Source: JACDHG01 sp963815295 | Lineage (GTDB): Bacteria; Actinomycetota; Actinomycetes; Propionibacteriales; Nocardioidaceae | Assembly: GCA_963815295.1 (NCBI GenBank) | Contig: CAWFFZ010000003.1 | Coordinates: 62,001-126,000 of the forward strand | DNA length: 64,000 bases | Direction: 5' to 3' | Shown here: positions 8,578-17,011 of the stretch, in pieces | Layout: the number at the start of each line of letters is the position of its first letter | How positions within the stretch are numbered: the stretch's first letter is position 1 | Notes under the pieces: generated by a model | Seen by the model: only the letters and a program-made list of their open reading frames with translations | Database searches by the model: none | Told to the model about the DNA's origin: nothing | Made by a program: the position numbers and the translations under genes

Positions 8578-8645
8578 CGCCAGTTACACCGCTCATGCAC
8601 CGACGCTTTGGACACGGCCGTCCGGGCTGCCGCTGGCAGCGCCCT

Positions 8646-8651
8646 TAGTCT
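8646..8651 (+). promoter_or_regulatory. -10 box TAGTCT, leaderless start
   Basis: TAGTCT ends 6 bases before the GTG at 8658. This supports that GTG as a leaderless start and marks a promoter separate from ppx, which ends 80 bp upstream. Confidence 0.45.
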
Positions 8652-8657
8652 TGACGA

Positions 8658-9560
8658 GTGACCGAGCGTCGAATCGCGGCTGAGGCGAGTGCCGTCCATG
8701 TGCCTGAGGCACGTGTCGCATTGTCATCCGCTTCGGTCTACCCGGAGTCGACGGCGAGCGCGTTCGAGCTGGCCGGTCGCCTCGGCTACGACGCCGTCGA
8801 GATCATGGTCGGCATCGACCCGGTCAGCCAGGACGTCGATGCCATCGATCACCTCTCGGCCTACCACGAGCTACCTGTGTGCGCGATCCACGCACCCTGC
8901 CTGCTCATCACGCAGCGGGTGTGGGGGACTGAGCCGTGGGAGAAGCTGCGACGCAGCGCCGACATGTGTCAGCGGATCGGCGCCGACACCGTCGTGGTGC
9001 ATCCACCGTTTCGCTGGCAGCGTGACTATGCCCGCAACTTCATCGAGGGGATCTCCGAGCTCGAGCGTGACACCGGGATCGCCTTCGCGGTGGAGAACAT
9101 GTTTCCGTGGCGGGCGTCCAAGCGAGAGCTCCAGGCATACGCACCGGGCTGGAACCCGGTCGACCAGGACTATGCCAATGTCACCATCGACCTGTCCCAC
9201 AGCTCGACTGCGGGTAGCGACCCTCTTCAGATGGTGAAGGATCTCGGGCCACGGCTGCGGCACATCCACCTGGCCGACGGATCAGGTTCGGCCAAGGACG
9301 AGCACCTCATCCCCGGCCGTGGCAACCAGCCCTGCGTCGAAGTGCTCGAACTGCTTGCGCACCAGGGGTTCGCGGGCAGCGTGGTCATCGAGATCAACAC
9401 GCGCAAGGCGCCGACGCGGGCAGCACGACAGGCTGATCTTGCGGAGTCGTTGGCCTTCACCCGGCTGCACCTCGCCGCCCGCGTCCCCGATTTTGCCGCG
9501 GTGGCGCCGGCGGAAGGCGAAGCGCCGACCGACGTACGTCGGAGGCGTCATCGTGGCTGA
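8658..9560 (+). CDS. Sugar phosphate isomerase/epimerase-type TIM-barrel protein
   Basis: A 300-residue protein of the AP_endonuc_2 (xylose isomerase-like) TIM-barrel family. Motifs include VALSSASVYPES at beta1, GYDAVEIMVG, the AIHAPCLL strand, DTVVVHPPF, AVENMFP with the usual metal-binding Glu, IDLSHSS, HIHLADG, and VVIEINTRKA for the last strand Glu. The metal ligands E, D/H, H and E are therefore all present. The substrate is unknown. A homologue sits beside ppx1 in M. tuberculosis (Rv0498, from memory). The stop overlaps the tetR start by 8 bp, so the pair is translationally coupled. Confidence 0.8.
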   Translation: MTERRIAAEASAVHVPEARVALSSASVYPESTASAFELAGRLGYDAVEIMVGIDPVSQDVDAIDHLSAYHELPVCAIHAPCLLITQRVWGTEPWEKLRRSADMCQRIGADTVVVHPPFRWQRDYARNFIEGISELERDTGIAFAVENMFPWRASKRELQAYAPGWNPVDQDYANVTIDLSHSSTAGSDPLQMVKDLGPRLRHIHLADGSGSAKDEHLIPGRGNQPCVEVLELLAHQGFAGSVVIEINTRKAPTRAARQADLAESLAFTRLHLAARVPDFAAVAPAEGEAPTDVRRRRHRG

Positions 9561-10158
9561 CCCGACCTCGGCCAAGGTGCGCTCCGGCCGGCGGCCCGGG
9601 AGTCCCGACACGCGTGCCGTTGTGCTCGCGGCCGCGAAGTCCGAGTTCGCCGTCAAGGGCTTTGACCGGACGACGATCCGGGGCATCGCATCGGTGGCCG
9701 GTGTCGACGCCGCGCTGGTGCACCACTACTTCGGTTCGAAGGACGACCTCTTCCTCGCGGCTATGCAGATCCCGTTCGATCCGCGCGAGGTCATCCCGCG
9801 CCTTGCCGCCGACAGTGTCGACCACCTTGGCGAAGGGCTTGCGACGCTGTTCTTGGACGTGTGGGAGGTGGAGGAGAACAGGCTGCCGTTGTTGGCCATG
9901 TTCCGCGCGGCCATGAGCAATGAAGAGGCGGCGACACTCCTGCGCGACGGGATGGCGCGGATCGTGCTCGGCGCGCTGTCGCAACTGCTCGACGTGCCGG
10001 ATGCGCAGCTGCGGGCCCAGCTGGTGGCATCGCAGCTGCTCGGGCTCGCGCTGGCTCGGTATGTGTTGGCGCTCGAGCCGCTGGCCTCGACGCCCGCGGC
10101 CGACGTGATCGCGGCGATCGGGCCAAATTTGCAGCGCTACATCGACGGCGCCGACTAA
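9553..10158 (+). CDS. TetR/AcrR-family transcriptional regulator
   Basis: A 201-residue protein. The N-terminal TetR helix-turn-helix spans about residues 20-65, with TRAVVLAAAKSEFAVKGFDRTTIRGIA then AALVHHYFGSKDDLF. The C-terminal all-helical ligand domain is of the TetR_C type (PFDPREVIPRL, then LARYVLALEPLAS). GTG at 9553 sits inside the end of the TIM-barrel gene. The next genes encode an ABC exporter whose promoter overlaps an inverted repeat (10293-10312), so this regulator is the natural candidate repressor. The ligand is unknown. Confidence 0.88.
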   Translation: MADPTSAKVRSGRRPGSPDTRAVVLAAAKSEFAVKGFDRTTIRGIASVAGVDAALVHHYFGSKDDLFLAAMQIPFDPREVIPRLAADSVDHLGEGLATLFLDVWEVEENRLPLLAMFRAAMSNEEAATLLRDGMARIVLGALSQLLDVPDAQLRAQLVASQLLGLALARYVLALEPLASTPAADVIAAIGPNLQRYIDGAD

Positions 10159-10199
10159 CCAGCAGGCGGTGATCGGCAGGCTCGACCGGCGGATCGGCG

Positions 10200-10218
10200 G
10201 GTCTCGAAAGGCTCAACC
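10200..10218 (-). repeat. Dispersed 19-bp element, copy 1
   Basis: The minus strand reads GGTTGAGCCTTTCGAGACC. Closely related strings are found at 16949-16966 and 22936-22954, all outside genes. The consensus GGTYGAGCYYKTCGAGACC contains partial dyad symmetry. Confidence 0.5.
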
Positions 10219-10265
10219 GCCGGAAGATTGGTGGTGCGCGTCACTCTTGTCACGGCCCAGAGGGG

Positions 10266-10312
10266 TTGACGGCGCACGACTCTTTCAGCCATAATTCAAC
10301 ACATGATGAATT
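10266..10312 (+). promoter_or_regulatory. Promoter and candidate TetR operator of the ABC exporter
   Basis: TTGACG (10266-10271), 18 bases, CATAAT (10290-10295) is the best sigma-70-like promoter in this region. Transcription would begin at or beside the ATG at 10303, giving a leaderless mRNA. An inverted repeat AATTCA-N8-TGAATT (10293-10298, 10307-10312) overlaps the -10 box and the start codon, where a bound repressor would block initiation. Assignment to the adjacent TetR protein is inference. Confidence 0.55.
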
Positions 10313-11028
10313 CACAGACAGCCATCGACATCCGCGGCCTGCGGGTGATCCGGGGCGGGCGGCAAGTGCTGCCGGATCTGACGGCGGCCATCCCGCACGG
10401 CCAGGTCACGGGCCTCCTGGGCCCGTCCGGCTGCGGCAAGACCACGCTGATGCGCAGCATCGTCGGCGTGCAAAAGGTCGAGTCCGGATCAGTGCGAGTG
10501 CTCGGCGAACCTGCGGGCAGCGCGCAGTTGCGGCGACGAGTCGGGTACGTGACCCAGGCACCGAGCGTGTACGACGACCTCACGGTCCGAGAGAACCTGG
10601 TGTTCTTCGCATCTGTGCTCGGCGTCTCGAAGGCGGGCATCGACCGCGCCGTTGAGACGGTCGGTTTGGGATCGCACGCCGACAACCTCACCGGCAGGCT
10701 GTCGGGCGGCCAGCGGTCGCGAGCCTCACTAGCCGTTGCTTTGCTCAGTGAGCCTGATGTCCTCGTGCTCGACGAACCGACCGTCGGGCTCGACCCGGTC
10801 TTGCGCCGACAGCTCTGGGGGACGTTTGCCGAGCTCGCGAGCATGGGCGCGGCGATCATCGTCTCCAGCCATGTGATGGACGAGGCCGAGCGTTGTGACC
10901 GGCTCCTGCTCATGCGTGAGGGCGAAATCATCGCTGACGACGAGCCGGCCGCCCTGCTCGCAGCCACTGGTAGTTCCGATATCGAGGGTGCGTTCTTGTC
11001 CCTCGTCGACGAGGAGGCGACCTCATGA
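10303..11028 (+). CDS. ABC transporter ATP-binding protein
   Basis: A 241-residue ATPase of the drug/ABC-2 exporter class. Walker A is GPSGCGKTT (about 44-52), the Q-loop is YVTQAPSVYDDLTV, the signature is LSGGQRSRASLA, Walker B is VLVLDEPTVGLDP, and the H-loop is in IVSSHVMDEAERC. It energises the permease encoded immediately downstream, with which it overlaps by ATGA. No substrate can be inferred; a TetR regulator upstream fits drug, lipid or antimicrobial export. Confidence 0.93.
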   Translation: MMNSQTAIDIRGLRVIRGGRQVLPDLTAAIPHGQVTGLLGPSGCGKTTLMRSIVGVQKVESGSVRVLGEPAGSAQLRRRVGYVTQAPSVYDDLTVRENLVFFASVLGVSKAGIDRAVETVGLGSHADNLTGRLSGGQRSRASLAVALLSEPDVLVLDEPTVGLDPVLRRQLWGTFAELASMGAAIIVSSHVMDEAERCDRLLLMREGEIIADDEPAALLAATGSSDIEGAFLSLVDEEATS

Positions 11029-11762
11029 ATCCGCTGATTACACTCGCCGTCGCTCGCCGAGTGCTGACCCAGCTGCGACGTGACCACCGCACGGTGGCGA
11101 TGATGCTCTTGCTTCCGTGTCTGCTCTTGACGCTGATCTGGTGGATGTTCGACCGGGACGACGACATCTTCAACCAGCTCGGCCCACCGCTGCTGGCGAT
11201 GTTCCCCTTCATCGTGATGTTCCTCGTCACGTCGGTGACGACGCTGCGCGAGCGATCCTCCGGCACCTTGGAGCGGTTGCTCTCGATGCCGATGGCCAAG
11301 CTCGACCTGCTGCTCGGGTATGCGCTCGCCTTCGCCGTCGTAGCCCTTGTCCAGGCTCTGCTTGCCGTGTCTTTGACCGTCGGCCTGCTTGGCCTCGACG
11401 TAGCTGGGCCGGTGTGGGCGCTGTCCCTCGTGGCCGTTGTCGACGCCGTGCTCGGGACGGCACTGGGACTGTTCGTGTCGGCGTTCGCTGAGACCGAGTT
11501 CCAGGCTGTGCAGTTCATGCCGGCCGTCGTGATCCCGCAGATCCTGCTGTGTGGCCTGTTCGTGCCGAGGTCAGCGCTGCCTGACGTGCTCGAAGGCGTG
11601 TCTAACGTGCTGCCCCTGAGCTATGCCGTCGACGCCATGCAAGGGGTGCAACGACTCGCCTCGCTCGACAGTGACTTCGCTGCCGACCTGCTGGTGATCA
11701 GCATGTTCGTGGTGGCCGCCATCACCCTCGGGGCGGCAACGTTGCGGCGACGTACCGCCTGA
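11025..11762 (+). CDS. ABC-2 type transporter permease
   Basis: A 245-residue integral membrane protein with six predicted hydrophobic segments, the first at about 24-42 (VAMMLLLPCLLLTLIWWMF). ERSSGTLERLLSMPM is the conserved ABC-2 motif after the second helix, and MPAVVIPQILLCGLFVP is the other hallmark. It pairs with the ATPase at 10303-11028 as a two-gene exporter. The ATGA overlap implies translational coupling. The stop is only 8 bp from the convergent biotinyl-protein gene. Confidence 0.92.
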   Translation: MNPLITLAVARRVLTQLRRDHRTVAMMLLLPCLLLTLIWWMFDRDDDIFNQLGPPLLAMFPFIVMFLVTSVTTLRERSSGTLERLLSMPMAKLDLLLGYALAFAVVALVQALLAVSLTVGLLGLDVAGPVWALSLVAVVDAVLGTALGLFVSAFAETEFQAVQFMPAVVIPQILLCGLFVPRSALPDVLEGVSNVLPLSYAVDAMQGVQRLASLDSDFAADLLVISMFVVAAITLGAATLRRRTA

Positions 11763-11770
11763 GCGGGGGG

Positions 11771-11992
11771 TCAGGTCTCGTCGATGTCGGCGATCAGGTC
11801 GCCCTCGGTCACCACGTCGCCTTCACTGACCCCGATCTCGGTGACCGTGCCCGACACTTCGGAGTGCACGGGGATCTCCATCTTCATGGACTCCAAGATG
11901 ACGAGCGTCGACTCCGGGGTGATCTTGTCACCGGCGTGCGCGACGACCTTGAGCACGTTGGCAACGAGTTCGGCGTTGACCTGATGACCCAT
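11771..11992 (-). CDS. Single-domain biotinyl/lipoyl carrier protein
   Basis: A 73-residue protein that is just a biotinyl domain, with the biotinylation motif ESMKM at 34-38 (K37). It resembles the stand-alone biotinylated protein TB7.3 of mycobacteria. Such proteins are presumed to serve as carrier for a carboxylase or transcarboxylase encoded elsewhere; no carboxylase subunits lie nearby. GAGAGGA about 5 bases before the ATG is a good ribosome binding site, and a -10 box TAGGAT (12034-12039, minus strand) would give a leader of about 35 bases, unlike the leaderless neighbours. Confidence 0.88.
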   Translation of the reverse strand: MGHQVNAELVANVLKVVAHAGDKITPESTLVILESMKMEIPVHSEVSGTVTEIGVSEGDVVTEGDLIADIDET

Positions 11993-12213
11993 GGCAGTCC
12001 TCTCGTCGTACGTCGGTCCGGAGCCCAGCGACGATCCTAGTGTCGCCGGGGAGAGCCGAGGGGCGCGACCGGCCTCCGGCAGACGGCAGCCGGCAACTCA
12101 GGTGACTCCGCAGCGCCTGGCCCCACCGCGTAGCCTGTGGTGCGCGTCAGCCATCGGCGGGCCGTCATCGTGACGGACATCGGTCCGGTGGCGCTGGTCG
12201 AGGAGGATCCGCG

Positions 12214-13143
12214 TTGCTGCGCCGCCCGCTGCTCTTGTTGTCTCGAAGCGACAACGTCAAGCGCCTAGTCAGCTCAATGCCGGTGTCCGGAGGGATCGTG
12301 GCGCGTTTCGTCGCCGGTGACACCGTCAAGGAAGCCGTCGAGACCACGGGCCAGCTCGAGGCTGACGGCCTGCTCGTCACCCTCGACTTCCTCGGCGAGG
12401 ACACGCTCGACAGAGCCCAGGCCGACGCCACCGTGGCGGCATACCGCGATCTGCTCACCCAGCTGGCCGATGCCGGTATGACGAAAGGTGCCGAGGTGTC
12501 GGTCAAGCTGTCGGCCGTCGGCCAGGCGCTGCCCGGCGACGGCGAGCGCATCGCGTTGGAGAACGCGCGGGTGATCGCCCAGGCCGCAGCCAACGCGGGA
12601 ACGACCGTCACGCTCGACATGGAGGACCACACCACTACCGACTCGACGTTGGGCATCCTGCGCGACCTGCGCCAGGACTACCCGACCGTCGGCGCAGTGG
12701 TGCAGTCGTATCTGAGGCGCACTGAGGCTGACTGCCGTGACCTGGCCTACGAGGGCTCGCGAGTGCGGCTCTGCAAGGGCGCCTACAAGGAGCCCGAGTC
12801 CGTGGCCTTCCAGGAGAAGGGCGAGGTCAACCTGTCCTACGTCCGGTGCCTCCGGGCGTTGATGGAGGGTGACGGCTACCCAATGATCGCCTCGCATGAC
12901 CCCCGGTTGATCGAGATCGCCGGGGCGTTGGCCACCCGCAACCAGCGACCGCAAAGCACTTACGAGTACCAGATGCTGTTCGGCATCAGGCCGGACGAGC
13001 AGAAGCGACTGGCTGCCGCTGGAGAGCAGGTGCGCGTGTACGTGCCCTACGGAGACCAGTGGTACGGCTACCTGATGAGACGTCTCGCCGAGCGACCAGC
13101 CAACCTGGCATTCTTCGCTCGATCTCTTATGACGAAGAGCTAG
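12214..13143 (+). CDS. putB: Proline dehydrogenase (monofunctional)
   Basis: FAD enzyme oxidising proline to pyrroline-5-carboxylate and feeding electrons to the quinone pool. The 309-residue length fits monofunctional PRODH with a TIM barrel. Key features are KGAEVSVKLSAVGQ, TVTLDMEDHT, GAVVQSYLRRTEAD, the substrate Arg/Lys motif VRLCKGAYKEP, and the C-terminal VRVYVPYGDQWYGYLMRRLAERP with the paired arginines that bind proline carboxylate. TTG at 12214 is supported by a perfect AGGAGG 7 bases upstream (12201-12206). A -10 box TAGCCT lies at 12131-12136. The next gene, proC, catalyses the reverse chemical step. Confidence 0.93.
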   Translation: MLRRPLLLLSRSDNVKRLVSSMPVSGGIVARFVAGDTVKEAVETTGQLEADGLLVTLDFLGEDTLDRAQADATVAAYRDLLTQLADAGMTKGAEVSVKLSAVGQALPGDGERIALENARVIAQAAANAGTTVTLDMEDHTTTDSTLGILRDLRQDYPTVGAVVQSYLRRTEADCRDLAYEGSRVRLCKGAYKEPESVAFQEKGEVNLSYVRCLRALMEGDGYPMIASHDPRLIEIAGALATRNQRPQSTYEYQMLFGIRPDEQKRLAAAGEQVRVYVPYGDQWYGYLMRRLAERPANLAFFARSLMTKS

Positions 13144-13181
13144 CTACGGTCCGCAGCACCTCGACCTGATCGGAGGACGAC

Positions 13182-13988
13182 ATGACGGTGGCGATCCTTG
13201 GCGCCGGAGTCATGGGGGAGACGGTGGTCTCCGGCCTGTTGCGGGCTGGTCGTGACCCGGGCTCCCTTCTGGTGTCCGAGCGGCGTCCGGAGCGCGTCGA
13301 CGAGCTGCGCCGGCGGTATGCCGTCGAGGTGGTCACGAACCTAGACGCCGCAGCCCGTGCGGGCACCCTGGTGCTCGTCGTCAAGCCTCAAGACATGCCC
13401 GACCTGCTCGACGAGATCGCGCCGGTGGTGCGCCCCGAACAGCTGATCGTGTCGCTCGCCGCAGGTATCACGACGGCCACGATCGAGGGCCGACTCCCTG
13501 CGGGAGTGGCGGTGGTCCGGGTCATGCCGAACACGCCGGCTCTGGTCGACGAAGGAATGGCGGCGATCTCGCCTGGGGCTCATTGCGACGAGGCGCACCT
13601 GGTCGAGGCCGAGGAGTTGCTGCGGGCGACGGGCAAGGTGCTCCGAGTGCCGGAGAAGCAGCTCGACGCTGTCACGGCGGTCTCGGGCTCAGGGCCGGCA
13701 TACCTCTTCTTCGTGGTCGAGGCCATGATCGAGGCCGGCGTCCACCTGGGGCTCCCGCGCACCACGGCGACCGAGCTCGTCGTGCAGACGATGGTCGGCT
13801 CGGCCCTGATGCTGCGTGAGACCGGCGAGCATCCGACGGTGCTGCGCGAGCGGGTCACCTCGCCGGGCGGAACCACGGCCGCCGCCGTACGCGAGCTCGA
13901 GGACCACAAGGTGCGAGCGGCGTTCATGACCGCGCTCGCGAGTGCTGCTCGCCGGTCGCAGGAGCTGGCCAGCGGCGCCGAGTCATGA
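13182..13988 (+). CDS. proC: Pyrroline-5-carboxylate reductase
   Basis: Last step of proline synthesis, NAD(P)H-dependent. The 268 residues begin with the Rossmann motif AILGAGVMGE, followed by VVKPQDM, VRVMPNTPALVDEG, and the signature TAVSGSGPAYLFFVVEAM, then RERVTSPGGTTAAA. GGAGGAC sits just before the ATG. It is 38 bp downstream of proline dehydrogenase, with no visible terminator between, so the two may be co-expressed. It overlaps the DUF445 gene by ATGA. Confidence 0.95.
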   Translation: MTVAILGAGVMGETVVSGLLRAGRDPGSLLVSERRPERVDELRRRYAVEVVTNLDAAARAGTLVLVVKPQDMPDLLDEIAPVVRPEQLIVSLAAGITTATIEGRLPAGVAVVRVMPNTPALVDEGMAAISPGAHCDEAHLVEAEELLRATGKVLRVPEKQLDAVTAVSGSGPAYLFFVVEAMIEAGVHLGLPRTTATELVVQTMVGSALMLRETGEHPTVLRERVTSPGGTTAAAVRELEDHKVRAAFMTALASAARRSQELASGAES

Positions 13989-15268
13989 GCCTGAGCCCCA
14001 CGGCGCCGACCGCGGGGACAACCCGGAGGAGCGCCAGCGCGGCTGCCGACGAACAACGCCGCGTCGGCCTTCGTCGGATGCGACAGGTGGCGGTCGGCCT
14101 CCTGCTCCTGGCTGCGCTCGTGTATGTCGTCACGCTTGACCGTGAGGGGCCCTGGCCGTACGTCCACGCGGCCTCGGAGGCGGCGATGGTCGGAGCAGTC
14201 GCCGACTGGTTCGCGGTGACGGCGCTGTTTCGCCATCCCCTCGGCCTGCCGATTCCCCACACCGCGATCATCCCGACCCGCAAGGGTGCCCTGGCGCGCA
14301 GCCTGCAGGAGTTCGTGACCGACAATTTCCTCGCCGAGGACGTGGTGCGTGCCCGGGTCACGGCTGCCGGCGTGTCCCTTCGCGTCGGGGCCTGGCTGTC
14401 GGAGCCGGACCACTGCGCCCGGATCGTGGAGGAGGGCTCGTCGCTCGCGCACACGGCGTTGAAAACGGTGCGCGATGACGACGTAAGAGATCTGCTCGCG
14501 TCGGAGCTGATCCCTCGGCTGGCCGACGAGCCGCTGAGTCAGGTGGCCGGGCGGCTGCTCGGTGACATCGTCGGCGAGGGTGCGCATCGGGGCTTGGTGG
14601 ACCTCGTCTTCGGTGAGTCACATCGGTGGCTCGTCGCCAACCCGGAGAAGTTCGCCGACGCGCTGCGCACCCGAGCGCCCTGGTGGACGCCGGAGTGGGT
14701 CGACGACCGCGTGACGTCGCGGGTCCACGCTGAGCTGGTCAAATGGGTCGCCGACGTCCGAGACGACCCGCATCACGAGGCACGTGAGGCACTCGACGCG
14801 CTACTGCGCCAGCTCGCCGATGACCTCCAGAACGACCAGACCACCATCGAGAAGGCCGAGCGGCTGAAGGCCCGCCTGCTGGCACAGCCGCAGGTTCTTG
14901 GCACGGCTATGTCGCTCTGGCAGGCGCTGCGTCGGGTGTTGCAGGAGTCGCTCGCGTCGCCCGACAGCGCCGTCCGGACGCGGGCGACCGAGGCGATCGG
15001 CGCCTACGGCGCTCGGCTGCTCAGCGACGCTGAGCTGCGGGCACGATGGGACCGTCACGCGTCGGACGCCGCGGCCTTCCTGGTCGAGCGATACGGTGCC
15101 GAACTCACCACCGTCATCACCGACACCATCGACCGGTGGGATGGGCAAGAGGCAGCCAGGCGGATCGAGCTGCATGTCGGCCGTGACCTGCAATTCATCC
15201 GGATCAACGGCACGGTGGTCGGTGGTCTTGCCGGGGTGCTCATCTACAGCCTGACCCAGCTGCTCTGA
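13985..15268 (+). CDS. DUF445 domain membrane protein
   Basis: A 427-residue protein of the DUF445 (YjiN-like) family. One hydrophobic helix near residues 40-55 (VGLLLLAALVYVVTL) is followed by the signature VGAVADWFAVTALFRHPLGLPIPHTAIIP. A long helical domain fills the middle, and a second hydrophobic segment ends the protein (GTVVGGLAGVLIYSLTQLL). The topology suggests both ends in the membrane with the central helical part on one side. The function of the family is unknown. It overlaps proC by 4 bp. Confidence 0.85.
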   Translation: MSLSPTAPTAGTTRRSASAAADEQRRVGLRRMRQVAVGLLLLAALVYVVTLDREGPWPYVHAASEAAMVGAVADWFAVTALFRHPLGLPIPHTAIIPTRKGALARSLQEFVTDNFLAEDVVRARVTAAGVSLRVGAWLSEPDHCARIVEEGSSLAHTALKTVRDDDVRDLLASELIPRLADEPLSQVAGRLLGDIVGEGAHRGLVDLVFGESHRWLVANPEKFADALRTRAPWWTPEWVDDRVTSRVHAELVKWVADVRDDPHHEAREALDALLRQLADDLQNDQTTIEKAERLKARLLAQPQVLGTAMSLWQALRRVLQESLASPDSAVRTRATEAIGAYGARLLSDAELRARWDRHASDAAAFLVERYGAELTTVITDTIDRWDGQEAARRIELHVGRDLQFIRINGTVVGGLAGVLIYSLTQLL

Positions 15269-15302
15269 GTGCTGCAGCGGCCCACGTGTGTGCCGCCCGG
15301 GC

Positions 15303-15308
15303 TAGGCT
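15303..15308 (+). promoter_or_regulatory. -10 box TAGGCT, leaderless start
   Basis: TAGGCT ends 7 bases before the ATG at 15316 and fixes that ATG as the likely leaderless start, in preference to an in-frame codon 30 bp upstream. Confidence 0.5.
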
Positions 15309-15315
15309 CGCCGCC

Positions 15316-16497
15316 ATGACCGGCCCGGCAGGCGTCGTTTTCGACGAGTCCTTGACGGCATACGACTTCGGGCCTGGCCATCCGCTGGCCCCCATCCGCG
15401 TCGACCTCACCATGCGCCTCGCCCGGGCCCTCGGCGTGCTCGACCTCCCCGCCGTCACGATGTATGACGCGCCCACCGCCGACGAGGAGCAACTCGGGCT
15501 CGTCCACAGCGCCGAGTACATCGCGGCGGTGCAGCGCGCGAGCACAGACCCCACCCTGATCGATCCGCGGCACGGACTTGGCACCGCTGACAATCCGACG
15601 TTCGCCGGGATGCACGATGCCTCGGCACACGTCGCCGGCGCCACGCTCGAGGCCGCCCGGCTGGTGTGGACCGACGAACAGCTCCACGCCGTCAGCATCA
15701 GCGGCGGTCTGCACCATGCGTTGGCCGACTCGGCGAGCGGCTTCTGCATCTACAACGACCCGGCGATCGCGATTCAATGGCTGCTCGAGCAGGGGGCGCA
15801 GCGGGTCGCCTACGTCGATATCGACGTGCACCACGGTGACGGCGTCCAGGCGGCGTTCTACGCCGACCCGCGGGTGCTGACGATCAGCCTCCACGAGACG
15901 CCGCTTACCCTGTTCCCGGGCACAGGGGATGCGGCCGAGAGCGGCGGTCCTGGCGCCGAGGGCTCGTCTGTCAACGTCGCGCTCCCGCCGGGCACCGGTG
16001 ACGACGGGTGGCTGCGCGCGTTCCACGCCGTCGTACCGCCCTTGTTGCGCGAGTTCCAGCCTGAGGTCCTCGTCTCACAGCACGGCTGCGACTCGCACAT
16101 GGACGACCCGCTCGCACACCTGATGCTCAGCGTGGACGGCCAGCGCGCCGCGCACCTGGCCCTGCACGAGTTGGCACACGAGGTGGCCGGCGGTCGATGG
16201 CTGGCTACCGGGGGTGGCGGCTACGACCTCACCTCCGTGGTGCCGCGGACCTGGACCCACCTGCTGGCGATCGCTGGCGGCGCCCCGATCGACCCGCAGA
16301 CGCCGACCCCGCAGGCGTGGCGTGACTACGTCGAGGCGGTGTGTGGACAGAGCGCGCCCACTCTTATGACGGATGGCCGCGATGCGCGGTATGTCGACTG
16401 GGCCCAGGGGTTCAACCCTGACGTCTGGGTCGACCGGCTCATCCAGCAAGCCAGGCTTGAAATCTTCCCGTATCACGGGATCGACCCCACTCTCTGA
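15316..16497 (+). CDS. acuC: Histone-deacetylase-family zinc hydrolase (AcuC-like)
   Basis: A 393-residue arginase/deacetylase-fold protein. The active-site motifs of class I HDACs are all visible: the double His in SGGLHHALADSASGFC, the zinc site YVDIDVHHGDGVQ, the HETP loop, QHGCDSHMDDPLAH with the second zinc Asp, and TGGGGYD. In Bacillus, AcuC deacetylates acetyl-CoA synthetase; the same role here is inference, since acsA and acuA are not in the window. An acetylpolyamine amidohydrolase is the other option. Confidence 0.87.
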   Translation: MTGPAGVVFDESLTAYDFGPGHPLAPIRVDLTMRLARALGVLDLPAVTMYDAPTADEEQLGLVHSAEYIAAVQRASTDPTLIDPRHGLGTADNPTFAGMHDASAHVAGATLEAARLVWTDEQLHAVSISGGLHHALADSASGFCIYNDPAIAIQWLLEQGAQRVAYVDIDVHHGDGVQAAFYADPRVLTISLHETPLTLFPGTGDAAESGGPGAEGSSVNVALPPGTGDDGWLRAFHAVVPPLLREFQPEVLVSQHGCDSHMDDPLAHLMLSVDGQRAAHLALHELAHEVAGGRWLATGGGGYDLTSVVPRTWTHLLAIAGGAPIDPQTPTPQAWRDYVEAVCGQSAPTLMTDGRDARYVDWAQGFNPDVWVDRLIQQARLEIFPYHGIDPTL

Positions 16498-16624
16498 CCC
16501 GAAACGGCTCCCGAGCGCCGGGGCTACTCCAGTCAGGGCGAGTGGGATTTGTGCGGGCATGGCAAGCGACACGCCGCTAGGATCCCCCATTTGTCGCTCT
16601 TTTCGGCACCACTTTGGCAACTCC

Positions 16625-16694
16625 GCTTCCCCATGTGCACCAATAGCCACTACTCTCACGCTACGCGCGGGCGTTCAATCTTTGGTGGGGAAGC
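16625..16694. promoter_or_regulatory. Upstream region of the BldC-like gene with distant inverted repeat
   Basis: The 229 bp before the BldC-like gene are visibly less GC-rich than the genes. They contain GCTTCCCCA (16625-16633) and its exact complement TGGGGAAGC (16686-16694), 52 bases apart, and a possible -10 box TACTCT (16651-16656). This could be a looped operator or a leader structure; the evidence is thin. Confidence 0.25.
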
Positions 16695-16726
16695 CAAAGA
16701 GCCTCCGTGCCGGAAGTTGGTGCGTG

Positions 16727-16936
16727 ATGGCCTCAAGCTCGTCCGGAGATGGACTCTCCGAGGTCAAGTTCCTCACCGTGGCCGAGGTGGCCACTGCAAT
16801 GAGGGTTTCCAAAATGACGGTCTACCGACTGGTGCATGCAGGCGATCTGCCGGCTGTCCGGGTGGGACGCTCGTTCCGAGTGCCGCAAGAAGCTGTCAAC
16901 GAGTACCTGCGCAAGTCGTACTTCCAAGCTGGCTGA
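16727..16936 (+). CDS. bldC: BldC-like excisionase-fold DNA-binding protein
   Basis: A 69-residue protein that is almost entirely one winged helix-turn-helix of the MerR/excisionase type: FLTVAEVATAMRVSKMTVYRLVHAGDLPAVRVGRSFRVPQEAVNEYL. BldC of Streptomyces, a developmental regulator that binds direct repeats cooperatively, and Rv0500A of M. tuberculosis (from memory) have this architecture and the same position between proC and the bS22-like gene. ATG at 16727 is used; GTG one codon earlier is possible. In a non-sporulating host its regulon would be different and is unknown. Confidence 0.85.
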   Translation: MASSSSGDGLSEVKFLTVAEVATAMRVSKMTVYRLVHAGDLPAVRVGRSFRVPQEAVNEYLRKSYFQAG

Positions 16937-16943
16937 TCAGCGT

Positions 16944-16989
16944 CGGTTGGTCGAGCCCTTCGAGACGTGATCTCGACAAGCTCCACCGG
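16944..16989. repeat. Dispersed 19-bp element, copy 2, in inverted pair
   Basis: GGTCGAGCCCTTCGAGAC (16949-16966) is followed after a few bases by an inverted relative, CTCGACAAGCTCCACC (16972-16987). Together they form an imperfect hairpin of roughly 18 pairs directly downstream of the BldC-like stop codon, which could act as a terminator. Confidence 0.5.
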
Positions 16990-17011
16990 CCGGCAAGACA
17001 CGAAGAGCAAA

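Noticed and set aside
16373..16726. Long N-terminal extension of the BldC-like gene
   Set aside because: The frame stays open upstream through the end of the AcuC-like gene, but the extension has no similarity-like features, and the known family is about 70 residues.
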